Below, one piece after another: positions 1 to 7,639 of a stretch of DNA of 10,989 nucleotides. Every line of letters begins with the position of its first letter. The stretch's first letter is position 1. Source of the DNA: CAVRZY01 sp963725415 (GTDB lineage: Bacteria; Acidobacteriota; Terriglobia; Bryobacterales; Bryobacteraceae). The stretch lies in contig CAVRZY010000284.1 in assembly GCA_963725415.1 (NCBI GenBank), positions 1 through 10,989 on the forward strand. Direction: 5' to 3'. Position numbers and translations under genes: made by a program. The notes below the pieces were generated by a model. That model saw only the letters and a program-made list of their open reading frames with translations. It did no database searches and was not told where the DNA came from.

Positions 1-1718
1 ACGCCGTTCACCGTTCCATCGATCACCCCGGCATCCACGTTCTTCCACAGCACGTCGCGCGAGGCATCTACCACCGACTCGACAACCACCGCATGGTAGA
101 CTTCGTCCACGAAGTACTTGTTGTAGACCAGGCGGTACAGCACGCCCAACCGCGCGGCCACGCTCTCGGCAAGCCCTGGTCGGGCCACGTAGAACCAATA
201 GGCCAGCCCGATCCCGATCAACCCCGCCGCCACCGAGATCGCCACCAGCAGCTCGTTGTGCTGCGGCTCCGTGCCCGGAAACAGCGGCTCCAGCCAGCGT
301 GAGACGTTGAAGAACCCGCCGATCAGGGAAAGGACTGCCAGCGCCACCAGCGGCAGCGTCATCACCGGCGGCGACTCATGCGGATGGACATGCTCCGGCC
401 CCCGATACTCCCCGAAAAACGCCAGGAAAATCGCCCGGAATACGTAGAACGCCGTCATGCCCGCCGTCACTACGCCCAGCCAGAACATCCAGGGCGAGTG
501 AGCGTGGGCGGCCAGCAGGATTTCGTCTTTGCTGAAGAACCCGGAAGTGAACGGCACCCCCGCGATGGCCACCGAGGCGCACACCAGCGTCCAGAAGGTG
601 ATGGGCGTCTTCTTGCGCAGGCCGCCCATGTATCGCAAGTCCTGGCCGCCAATGGCGTGAATCACGCTGCCCGCGCCCAGGAACAAGAGCGCCTTGAAGA
701 ACGCATGCGACCACAAGTGAAAGATGCCGGCCCCGAACGCTTTCACCCCCAGCCCCAGAAACATGTAGCCGATCTGCGAGATGGTCGAATAGGCAAACAC
801 CTTCTTGATGTCGTACTGCGTCATGCCGATGGTAGCCGAGAAGAAGGCCGTCAGGATCCCGATCCAGGCCACGCAGTCCAGGGCCAGCGGCGCGTGTAGG
901 TACAGCGTGGCGCAGCGCGCCACCATGTAAACGCCCGCCGTCACCATGGTCGCCGCATGGATCAGCGCCGAGACCGGCGTGGGGCCTTCCATGGCGTCCG
1001 GCAGCCACACGTAAAGCGGGATCTGGGCCGATTTCCCGGTCGCCCCCAGCAACAGCAGCAAGGCGATCCCGGTCAGGATCCCGAAGCTCGATTCCACCGG
1101 CAGCCCGGCCACCTTTCCGAAAACTGTGGCGAAATCCAGCGAGCCGAACGTCACCAGGATCAGCAGAATCGCCAGCGAAAAGCCGAAATCTCCGATGCGG
1201 TTCACGATGAACGCCTTGTTGCCCGCGGTGGTGGCGCTCTGGCGGCGGAGGTAGAAACCGATCAGCAGGTAGCTGCACAGCCCCACGCCTTCCCAGCCCA
1301 CGAACAGCAGCAGGAAATTGGCCGCCAGCACCAGCGTCAGCATGAAGAACATGAACAGGTTCATGTACGCGAAGAAGCGGTAATAGCCGCCTTCCTGCGC
1401 CATGTACCCGATGGCGTAGATGTGAATCAGCAGGCCGACTCCGCCCACCACCAGCAGCATCACCGCCGTCAGCCGGTCCACCGCGAGGTCGTAGCCGATC
1501 TTCAGGTCCCCCGCCTGGATCCAGGTGAAACCGGGCTCCAGGTGCGCCGTCTCCAGCGGCTGGAGCGCCCAGAGCACCTTCAGCACCCAGATGAACGACA
1601 GCAGCACGGTCCCGATCGCCACCGCGTTGACGAACGCCTTGGACGCGCGCCGGCCCCACAGGCCGTTCATCAGAAAGCCCAGCAACGGAAACGCGGGAAT
1701 CAGCCAGAGCTGCTGCAT
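1..1718 (-). CDS. nuoL: NADH-quinone oxidoreductase subunit L (partial, C-terminus off the left edge)
   Basis: NuoL is the distal antiporter-like, proton-pumping subunit of the complex I membrane arm. The frame is open from an ATG at 1718 to the window edge, giving 572 complete codons. The family is usually about 610-650 residues, so only the last stretch is missing. The protein is strongly hydrophobic with many membrane segments. It shows the family signatures GWEGVGLCSYLLIGF (about residues 141-155, Glu143) and GKSAQIPLYVWLPDAMEGPTPVSA read in two parts (about residues 228-251, Lys229). These match the conserved Glu and Lys of the proton channel known from E. coli NuoL (E144, K229). YNKYFVDEVYH near the right end is also typical. 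The ATG lies 4 nt after the nuoK stop, so it is translated within the nuo operon. The function is well supported. nuoM and nuoN would be expected beyond the left edge. Confidence 0.96.
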   Translation of the reverse strand, partial: MQQLWLIPAFPLLGFLMNGLWGRRASKAFVNAVAIGTVLLSFIWVLKVLWALQPLETAHLEPGFTWIQAGDLKIGYDLAVDRLTAVMLLVVGGVGLLIHIYAIGYMAQEGGYYRFFAYMNLFMFFMLTLVLAANFLLLFVGWEGVGLCSYLLIGFYLRRQSATTAGNKAFIVNRIGDFGFSLAILLILVTFGSLDFATVFGKVAGLPVESSFGILTGIALLLLLGATGKSAQIPLYVWLPDAMEGPTPVSALIHAATMVTAGVYMVARCATLYLHAPLALDCVAWIGILTAFFSATIGMTQYDIKKVFAYSTISQIGYMFLGLGVKAFGAGIFHLWSHAFFKALLFLGAGSVIHAIGGQDLRYMGGLRKKTPITFWTLVCASVAIAGVPFTSGFFSKDEILLAAHAHSPWMFWLGVVTAGMTAFYVFRAIFLAFFGEYRGPEHVHPHESPPVMTLPLVALAVLSLIGGFFNVSRWLEPLFPGTEPQHNELLVAISVAAGLIGIGLAYWFYVARPGLAESVAARLGVLYRLVYNKYFVDEVYHAVVVESVVDASRDVLWKNVDAGVIDGTVNG

Positions 1719-1722
1719 CGCT

Positions 1723-2052
1723 TTAGTTCTTCATCAGGTTGACTTGGTCGATCTGCAACGTTCCGCGGTTTCGGAACACCGTCAGGATGATGGCCAGCCC
1801 CACTGCCGCTTCGGCCGCCGCCACCACCATCACAAAGAAGGCGAAGACCTGCCCGTTGACCTGCCCGAGCTTGAAGGAGAAGGCGATGAAAGTCAGGTTC
1901 ACGGCGTTCAGCATCAGCTCGATCGACATGAACACCGTGATCAGGTTGCGCCGGAAGATAAATCCGGCCACGCCCAGAGCGAACAGCACCGCGCTCAGCA
2001 GCAGATACCACGACAGTGGAACGGAGGCCAGGCTTGCGGTCTGGGCGGCCAT
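1723..2052 (-). CDS. nuoK: NADH-quinone oxidoreductase subunit K
   Basis: NuoK is a small three-helix membrane subunit of complex I that forms part of the central proton half-channel path. The protein has 109 residues, close to the usual 100 or so, with a slightly longer N-terminus (MAAQTASLAS before VPLSWYLLLSAVLF). The signature SIELMLNAVNL carries Glu45, and VAAAEAAVGLAII carries Glu81. These correspond to the two conserved membrane glutamates of the family (E36 and E72 in E. coli). The ATG follows the nuoJ TGA by a single base (TGACATG), which points to translational coupling, and nuoL begins 4 nt after its TAA. Nothing in the protein looks broken. Confidence 0.96.
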   Translation of the reverse strand: MAAQTASLASVPLSWYLLLSAVLFALGVAGFIFRRNLITVFMSIELMLNAVNLTFIAFSFKLGQVNGQVFAFFVMVVAAAEAAVGLAIILTVFRNRGTLQIDQVNLMKN

Positions 2053-2053
2053 G

Positions 2054-2554
2054 TCAGTCGGACCTCTTGTAGGTCAGCACTACCGCGCCGATCAGCGCGA
2101 TCAGCACCAAGATCGAGGTGATCTCGAACGGCAGCAGGTAGGTCTTGAAAAGCGCCTCGCCCACGTCCTGCGCCGTGCCCCGGGTGAATGCGCCGAACTC
2201 GACCCGGGCCGACTCCGGGATCATGCGATAGACCACGTAGCTGAGCGCCGCCAGCAAACCCAGCAGCAGCGGGATGCCCAGAAACGCCGCCATCCGGGAC
2301 CCCTTCGAGGGCTGCTCCGGCTCCGCGTTCAGCAGCATGATCACGATCACGAACAGCACCATCACCGCGCCCGCGTAGACGATCACCTGCGCCGCCGCGA
2401 TGAACTCCGCGCCCAGTTGCAGGTACAGCACCGCCAGCGAGCCCATCACCCCGATCAGCCACAGGGCGCTCGCAATCGGATGCCGGCGCACCACCACGTT
2501 GACGCCGCAGAAAACCGCCAGCCCCGCGAACACGAGAAAGAAGATTCCGGTCAT
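2054..2554 (-). CDS. nuoJ: NADH-quinone oxidoreductase subunit J
   Basis: NuoJ is a five-helix membrane subunit of complex I next to NuoA, NuoH and NuoK. Its third helix takes part in coupling quinone reduction to proton transfer. The protein has 166 residues, near the normal range. The hallmark QVIVYAGAVMVLFVIVIMLL (about residues 56-75, including the conserved Tyr60) is intact, as is the N-terminal HPIASALWLIGVMGSLAVLY. A hydrophilic loop rich in Pro and Glu follows at about residues 77-89. The ATG lies one base after the nuoH TGA (TGACATG), the same junction as nuoJ/nuoK. In most nuo operons nuoI precedes nuoJ; here nuoH does, directly. Confidence 0.96.
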   Translation of the reverse strand: MTGIFFLVFAGLAVFCGVNVVVRRHPIASALWLIGVMGSLAVLYLQLGAEFIAAAQVIVYAGAVMVLFVIVIMLLNAEPEQPSKGSRMAAFLGIPLLLGLLAALSYVVYRMIPESARVEFGAFTRGTAQDVGEALFKTYLLPFEITSILVLIALIGAVVLTYKRSD

Positions 2555-2555
2555 G

Positions 2556-3746
2556 TCAGGCCAGCAAAGCCACCAGCAACCCGGTGACCATCAGGTTCAG
2601 CACCGCTACTGGAAACAGGATGCTCCAGGTGAACCGCATCAACTGGTCATAGCGTAGGCGCGGCAGCGTGCCCCGCACCCAGATGAAGGTGAACAGCAGC
2701 AGGCCGGTCTTCCCCAGAAACCAGCACAGCGGCAGCAGGATGGCCTGCACCGCCGGGATCAAGAACACTCCTGCGATCGCCAGGAATACGACCCCGAAAA
2801 AGGGGAAGCTGCGCCGGTCGCGCCGCCGCGCATACTTCAGGCCGTGATTGATCAGCAACCCGCCCGCCACCGCAAAGACCGCCGCGGGGATGTAGTTCGA
2901 GCCGTAGGCGGCGGGAAACAGCGGCTGCCAGCCGCCCAGGAACAACACCGTGGCCATCGAGCACACGGTGATCATGTTGGCGTATTCGGCCATGAAAAAG
3001 GCCGCGAATTTCATGCTGCTGTACTCGGTGTGAAAGCCCGCCACCAGCTCGTTCTCCGCTTCCGGCAGATCGAAGGGCACGCGGTTGGTTTCGGCGAACA
3101 CCGCGATCATGAAAATCACGAAGCTGAACACCTGCGGGAACGGCAGCCGGAAAATGTTCCAGGCCGGGAAAACGCCCCCGTAGAAATGCCCCTGCGAGGT
3201 CACGATTTCCCGCAAGCTCAGGCTGTTCGACAGCAGCAGCGGCGCCGCCAGCGCCATGCCCAGCGGCAGCTCGTAGCCCACCATCTGCGCGGCGCTGCGG
3301 AGGCCACCCAGCAGCGGATACTTGCTGTTGGAGGCCCAGCCCGCCAGCACGATCGCGTAGACCGTCAGCGAAGACACCGCCAGGACAAACACCACGCCCA
3401 TGTTCAGGTCCGTGAGCTGCATCCAGGTCCGCACCCCGGCTACCTCGATCTCCGGCCCGAACGGAATCACCGAGATGGAGATCAGCGCCAGGGTCACCGC
3501 CAGGAACGGGGCCAGCAGATACAGGAACTTGTTCACCTGTGGCGAGATCAGGTCTTCCTTGATGAACAGCTTGAGGGTGTCCGCCACCGGCTGGAGCAGG
3601 CCGTGCGGGCCCACCTGGTAGGGCCCCAGCCGTCTCTGGATGTGTGCGATGACCTTCCGCTCCACCCATTGGATGTACAGCAGGGACAGCATCAGCGCCC
3701 CCATTACCACCGCGGCCTTGATCGCCATCAACAGGTAGAAGTTCAT
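2556..3746 (-). CDS. nuoH: NADH-quinone oxidoreductase subunit H
   Basis: NuoH is the membrane subunit that joins the hydrophilic arm to the membrane arm and lines the quinone chamber. I start it at the ATG at 3746, which overlaps the nuoG stop by 4 nt (ATGA); the longer open frame upstream only repeats nuoG sequence in another frame. The product is 396 residues. Diagnostic motifs are VERKVIAHIQRRLGPYQVGP (about residues 28-47), LKLFIKEDLISP, and AETNRVPFDLPEAENELVAG followed by FHTEYSSMKFA (about residues 218-248). The C-terminal WVRGTLPRLRYDQLM is also present. It is longer than the E. coli protein (325 residues). Much of the extra length lies between about residues 275 and 345, with a basic stretch KYARRRDRR followed by an additional hydrophobic segment. 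It is directly followed by nuoJ, with no nuoI. Confidence 0.96.
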   Translation of the reverse strand: MNFYLLMAIKAAVVMGALMLSLLYIQWVERKVIAHIQRRLGPYQVGPHGLLQPVADTLKLFIKEDLISPQVNKFLYLLAPFLAVTLALISISVIPFGPEIEVAGVRTWMQLTDLNMGVVFVLAVSSLTVYAIVLAGWASNSKYPLLGGLRSAAQMVGYELPLGMALAAPLLLSNSLSLREIVTSQGHFYGGVFPAWNIFRLPFPQVFSFVIFMIAVFAETNRVPFDLPEAENELVAGFHTEYSSMKFAAFFMAEYANMITVCSMATVLFLGGWQPLFPAAYGSNYIPAAVFAVAGGLLINHGLKYARRRDRRSFPFFGVVFLAIAGVFLIPAVQAILLPLCWFLGKTGLLLFTFIWVRGTLPRLRYDQLMRFTWSILFPVAVLNLMVTGLLVALLA

Positions 3747-5827
3747 CCTCGGTAGAGGCCCCCTGGCGCCTCCCTTACCGTTCTGAGAGTCCTGCAATAG
3801 CGCCCCAACGTCCCGGAAGTGAACAGCGTGTCCCCGGCTGACTGAATCAGCTCCGGCTGCGTTCTGATCCCCTTTGCCCCGCATACCAGAGTGGTCTGCG
3901 CCGCTCCCCCGCTGGCAATCACGGGCCAGGGAACATTATAACCAGGGACTGTTCTGGTGATCTCTTCCAAGACGGCCTCTCGATCCGCGGGGCCTACGTC
4001 CAGGCCCATCTCTCGGGCCAGCAGGCCGAAAATCTCCAGGTCCGTCTTGGTCCCCGCCTTCGCCAGCGCTTTCTTCAGTCGCTGCACCTCCCCGCAGACG
4101 TTCGTCACCGTTCCGGTCTTTTCATAGGCTGAAGCCGCCGGCAGCACCACGTTGGCCATCTGCGCCGTCTCGGTCAGAAACAGCTCCTGGACCACCAGGA
4201 AGGCGTGCCTGGCCGCCAGCTTGTCCTTCTTCAGAGGATTAGCGCCTATCACCCACAGCGCTTCCAGCTCCTCGCAGGGCAGCATTTCCGCGAGGTTCAT
4301 GCCAGCCTGTGGGGCCGGCTGATATCCCGGCAGCAGCTCGGGCAGCAGCCCCATGTCCGCCGCCCCGCGCGAGTTCGAGTAGTCCAGCAGGCACACGTAC
4401 TTCACCGGGATGCCCAGCGAATCGCCGAACTCGACCAAGCGCGCCACCGCCTCACCCTTGATGCCGTCTCCGAACACGATCACCAGCTCGGGCTCTTTCT
4501 TCAGGTCCTCTCCGAGCGACTCGATGCCGGCCAGTTCCTCTCCCGGGCCAATCCGCACGCTCCGCGCCGCGTAGTTATCCTCGCGGACCGGGCCGTAGAC
4601 CACCGTGTAGACGTGCGCCTGATGGTGACGGTAGTTGGCGCGGATCTGGAAGGAGAGGAAGGGATGCTGCTGCGCCAGATCGCTGGCTACTACCAGCACT
4701 GCCTTGCTGCTGTAGAGGTCGGCGGTCGTGGCCAGACTCCTGGCTGACGCGCGCGGCTCGGAACCTAGCGCCTCCACCAGGCTCACCACGTCCCCGGTGC
4801 GGTGGTGGTCGATGTGGTTGGTGTTCAACCCCTGCCGCGCGAGTTTCTGTAAGTAGTAGTTCTCTTCGTTGGTGGTGTGGTTCGAGGCGACGATTCCGAG
4901 GATGCCGCTGCGGGTCTTGAGCTCGAAAAACTTCGCCGCCACCACGGACAGCGCTCTGGCCCAGGAAACCGGTTCCAGCCCGCGCTCGCTCCGCATCAGC
5001 GGCGAAAGCAGCCGTTCCTCGAAGTCTGCGGCGTAACGCCCCTTGATGCACAGGAATTTGCCGTTGATCCCCGAAGGGTCGCGGTTGTTCCCTCGCATCA
5101 GCTCGTTGTGGTAGACGCCCAGGGTGGTCTTGCACCCGTCAGAACAATGAGTGCAGATCGTCCCCACGTGGGTCATCTCCCAGGGCCGCGTCTTGTAGCG
5201 GTACATGCCGCTGGTCAGCGCGCCCACCGGGCAGATGTCGATGCACATGCCGCATTCGTCGCACTCCAGGTGATCGCCGCGGTTGGGCGCGATTTCGCTC
5301 GATCCGCCGCGATTGACGATCCCCAGCGCCCCCACTCCCATCCCTTCCTTGCAGATCCGCACGCACCGGAAGCATAGAATGCAGCGCGGCTTGTCGTAGT
5401 ACACCACCGGCGACCACTGCTTCTCATCGACGTGGTACTTGACCTCCAGAAACCGGCTCTCCGCGGCCCCGTAGGCCACCGTCATGTCTTGCAGCTCGCA
5501 CTCGCCGCCCTTGTCGCACACCGGGCAGTCCAGGGGATGGTTGGTCAGCAGGAACTCCAGCATCGCCTTGCGCGCCTGCTTCACCTGCTCGGTCGCAGTC
5601 CGCACCACCATCCCCTCGGCCACCGGCAGCGTGCAAGCGGTCATCAGCTTGGGCGCTTTCTCGACTTCCACCAGGCACATGCGGCAGGCGCCTTGCAGCG
5701 CCAGTCCTTCGTAGTAACAGAAGCTGGGGATCTCGATCCCGGCCCGCCGCGCCGCTTCGATGACCAACGTCCCCGCCGCTGCCTCCACCGGCCGGTCATC
5801 GATCCTGAGCTTGACCAGATCAGCCAT
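3743..5827 (-). CDS. nuoG: NADH-quinone oxidoreductase subunit G
   Basis: NuoG is the large iron-sulfur subunit of the NADH-oxidising arm and relays electrons from NuoF towards the quinone. The 694-residue protein has a plant-type 2Fe-2S ferredoxin domain (Cys37, 48, 51, 65; cluster N1b). It then has the His/Cys3 site HPLDCPVCDKGGEC (His97, Cys101, 104, 110; N5) and two 4Fe-4S motifs (Cys149/152/155/159 and Cys189/192/195/199). A further CTHC-x3-C set with a distant Cys (225, 228, 232, 260) matches the optional off-path cluster N7. The rest is a molybdopterin-oxidoreductase-like domain that has no cofactor in this family. It is shorter than E. coli NuoG (908 residues), within the range of other bacterial forms. 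Its ATG overlaps the nuoF stop by one base (TGATG) and its TGA overlaps the nuoH start. Confidence 0.96.
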   Translation of the reverse strand: MADLVKLRIDDRPVEAAAGTLVIEAARRAGIEIPSFCYYEGLALQGACRMCLVEVEKAPKLMTACTLPVAEGMVVRTATEQVKQARKAMLEFLLTNHPLDCPVCDKGGECELQDMTVAYGAAESRFLEVKYHVDEKQWSPVVYYDKPRCILCFRCVRICKEGMGVGALGIVNRGGSSEIAPNRGDHLECDECGMCIDICPVGALTSGMYRYKTRPWEMTHVGTICTHCSDGCKTTLGVYHNELMRGNNRDPSGINGKFLCIKGRYAADFEERLLSPLMRSERGLEPVSWARALSVVAAKFFELKTRSGILGIVASNHTTNEENYYLQKLARQGLNTNHIDHHRTGDVVSLVEALGSEPRASARSLATTADLYSSKAVLVVASDLAQQHPFLSFQIRANYRHHQAHVYTVVYGPVREDNYAARSVRIGPGEELAGIESLGEDLKKEPELVIVFGDGIKGEAVARLVEFGDSLGIPVKYVCLLDYSNSRGAADMGLLPELLPGYQPAPQAGMNLAEMLPCEELEALWVIGANPLKKDKLAARHAFLVVQELFLTETAQMANVVLPAASAYEKTGTVTNVCGEVQRLKKALAKAGTKTDLEIFGLLAREMGLDVGPADREAVLEEITRTVPGYNVPWPVIASGGAAQTTLVCGAKGIRTQPELIQSAGDTLFTSGTLGRYCRTLRTVREAPGGLYRG

Positions 5828-7125
5828 CAGCCTTCAGCCTTCGCCAATGGACATGGCTTGCCGTCCAGGTGCGCCTCGAATTCGTCACGGAACTTCTCGA
5901 CGAAGGCCAGCATGGGCATCGCCGCCGCGTCCCCCAGGGGACAGAAGGTGCGACCCAGCATGTTCTTTGCGATATCGCCCATCAGGTCGATGTCGCTGGC
6001 CAGCCCGCCGCCCTCGTGGAACCGCGTCATGAGCTTCCTCAGCCAGGCCGTTCCTTCGCGGCAGGGGATGCACCAGCCGCAACTTTCGTGGGCGTAGAAC
6101 CGCATGATCCGCATGGCGGCCCGCACCATGCAGGTGTCCTCGTCCATCACCACCACGCCGCCGGAGCCTAGCATGCTCTTGGCCCTGGCCACCGCGTCAA
6201 AATCCATCGCCAGGTCGCATTCCTCGGCCTTGAGCACCGGGCACGACGAACCTCCCGGAATCACCGCCTTCAACTTCTTTCCGTCCCGGACGCCCCCGGC
6301 TACCTCGTAGATCATCCGCAACAGGTTGAAGCCCATGGGCAGCTCGTAGACGCCGGGTTTGTTGACGTGACCGGAAATGCAAAACAGCCGCGTTCCTCCG
6401 TTCCTCGCCGTGCCCAGCGCCGCAAAGGCGGCCCCGCCGTCCTGGATAATGGCCGGCACCGAGCAGTAGCTTTCGACGTTGTTCAACACGGTGGGGCATT
6501 GGTACAGGCCGGCCAACGCCGGGAACGGCGGGCGGATCCTGGGTATGCCGCGCTTGCCCTCCAGCGACTCCAAAAGCGCCGATTCCTCGCCGCACTCGTA
6601 CGAGCCCGCCCCGGTATGCGCGTAGGCGTCGAAATCGAATCCGCTCCCCAGGATGTTCTTCCCCAGGTAGCCGCGCTGGTAGCACTCCGCTATGGCCCGG
6701 TCCATGATCTCGATCAGGTAGCGGTACTCGCCGCGAATGTAAATGTAGCCGGCGTGCGCCTCCACCGCCCGGCCCGCGATCAGCATCCCTTCCAGGAGCT
6801 GGTGCGGATCGTTCTCCATCAGCAGCCGGTCCTTGCAGGTCCCCGGCTCGCCTTCGTCCGCGTTGACCACGATGTACTTGGGCTTGGGCGAATTGCGCGG
6901 CACGAAGCCCCATTTCAGACCCGTCGGGAATCCCGCCCCGCCCCGGCCCCGCAGGTTCGAGATCTTCACCTGTTCGATGATCTCCTCCGGCTTCATCGCG
7001 AGCGCTTTTCGGAACCCCTGGAAGCCATCTGTGGCCAGGTAGGTGTCCAGCGATTGCGAGTCCTCCAGGCCGAACCGGCGGGTCAGCACCTTGACCTCCA
7101 GCGGGCTGGGTTCGTTGTACAGCAT
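5827..7125 (-). CDS. nuoF: NADH-quinone oxidoreductase subunit F (NADH- and FMN-binding)
   Basis: NuoF binds NADH and FMN and carries cluster N3; it is the entry point for electrons into complex I. The 432-residue product has the FMN/NADH glycine-rich motif GRGGAGFPTGLKWGF (about residues 60-74), VNADEGEPGTCKDR (about 87-100) and GAGSYECGEESALLESLEG (about 172-190). The 4Fe-4S ligands lie in ESCGWCIPCREGT (Cys349, 352, 355) and TFCPLGD (Cys395). Length and motif order are normal for the family. The ATG lies 3 nt after the nuoE stop codon. Its stop shares one base with the nuoG start, so it is tightly coupled within the operon. A long open frame running across this gene from nuoE is a by-product of the nuoE frameshift and is not coding. 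Confidence 0.97.
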   Translation of the reverse strand: MLYNEPSPLEVKVLTRRFGLEDSQSLDTYLATDGFQGFRKALAMKPEEIIEQVKISNLRGRGGAGFPTGLKWGFVPRNSPKPKYIVVNADEGEPGTCKDRLLMENDPHQLLEGMLIAGRAVEAHAGYIYIRGEYRYLIEIMDRAIAECYQRGYLGKNILGSGFDFDAYAHTGAGSYECGEESALLESLEGKRGIPRIRPPFPALAGLYQCPTVLNNVESYCSVPAIIQDGGAAFAALGTARNGGTRLFCISGHVNKPGVYELPMGFNLLRMIYEVAGGVRDGKKLKAVIPGGSSCPVLKAEECDLAMDFDAVARAKSMLGSGGVVVMDEDTCMVRAAMRIMRFYAHESCGWCIPCREGTAWLRKLMTRFHEGGGLASDIDLMGDIAKNMLGRTFCPLGDAAAMPMLAFVEKFRDEFEAHLDGKPCPLAKAEG

Positions 7126-7128
7126 CGC

Positions 7129-7612
7129 TCAGCCCGCCTCCCCTAGCGCTTCGATCAGCCGGTCGAACTTCTCCGGCGTGACAGAGTGATGGAACTCGTA
7201 ATTCACCTGGAGCGCCGGCGCCCAGCAGCAGCGCTCCGATGCACTCCACCTCTTCCAGCGAGAACTTCCCGTCCGGGGTGACCTCCTTGTTCCCGATGCC
7301 CAGTTTCCGGCAGGCATGCTCGAACAACTCGGCCCCGCCCAGCAGCAGGCAACTGATGTTGGTGCAGATCTGGATGTGATGCTTCCCTAGTTGCTTCTTC
7401 CGCAACATCGAGTAGTACGAGACCACTTCCTCGACCTCTGCCGGCTGCACCCCCTCGCGCCGCGCCACCTCTTCGATCAGCTCCGGAGTCGCCGCTCCCA
7501 GCTCGTCCTGCGCGTACAGCAGCATCGGCACCAGGGCCGAGCGCTCCCGGCCGGGAGGGTAGCTCTTCAGCAATCTCTCGAACTTCGCTTCCAACTCCGG
7601 CGAAAGAATCAT
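7129..7612 (-). CDS. nuoE: NADH-quinone oxidoreductase subunit E, interrupted by a one-base frameshift
   Basis: NuoE is the thioredoxin-like 2Fe-2S subunit (cluster N1a) that partners NuoF. From the ATG at 7612, residues 1-127 read as NuoE, with VEEVVSYYSML and the first cysteine pair in CTNISC (Cys83, Cys88). The third ligand, in VECIGA (Cys124), is also in frame. Immediately after this the frame shifts. The expected ending CCWAPALQVNYEF to EALGEAG, stopping at 7129, lies in another frame. The full interval is 484 nt, which is 161 codons plus one extra base. Removing one base near 7231-7234 restores a 160-residue protein with the fourth ligand (Cys128), close to E. coli NuoE (166). As written, the shifted frame stays open far into nuoF, to about 6197. 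All neighbours are intact, so an assembly or sequencing indel is likelier than true decay. No clear ribosome binding site precedes the ATG. Confidence 0.9.
7231..7234 (-). other. Probable frameshift site in nuoE
   Basis: On the coding strand the run reads GGA GCG C TGC TGC TGG GCG CCG. NuoE homology continues as GGA GCN TGC TGC TGG (Gly-Ala-Cys-Cys-Trp), so one base of the GCGC is surplus. The exact base cannot be assigned. I see no recognised +1 programmed-frameshift signal such as an in-frame stop or a rare slow codon at this place. Confidence 0.8.
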
Positions 7613-7639
7613 AGGAACAGCCGCGAGCGGCTAGCGGCT

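Noticed and set aside
376..1659. 427-codon minus-strand open frame over nuoL
   Set aside because: It is arginine-, glycine- and alanine-rich without hydrophobic segments or motifs. The correct nuoL frame over the same bases gives a textbook NuoL.
2844..3755. 303-codon plus-strand open frame antisense to nuoH
   Set aside because: It is His/Arg/Gln-rich, typical of antisense shadows in GC-rich genes, and has no recognisable motif or start signal.
6197..7128. Long C-terminal extension of nuoE across nuoF
   Set aside because: It arises only from the one-base frameshift in high-GC sequence. The real NuoE ending and the complete NuoF lie in other frames of the same bases.
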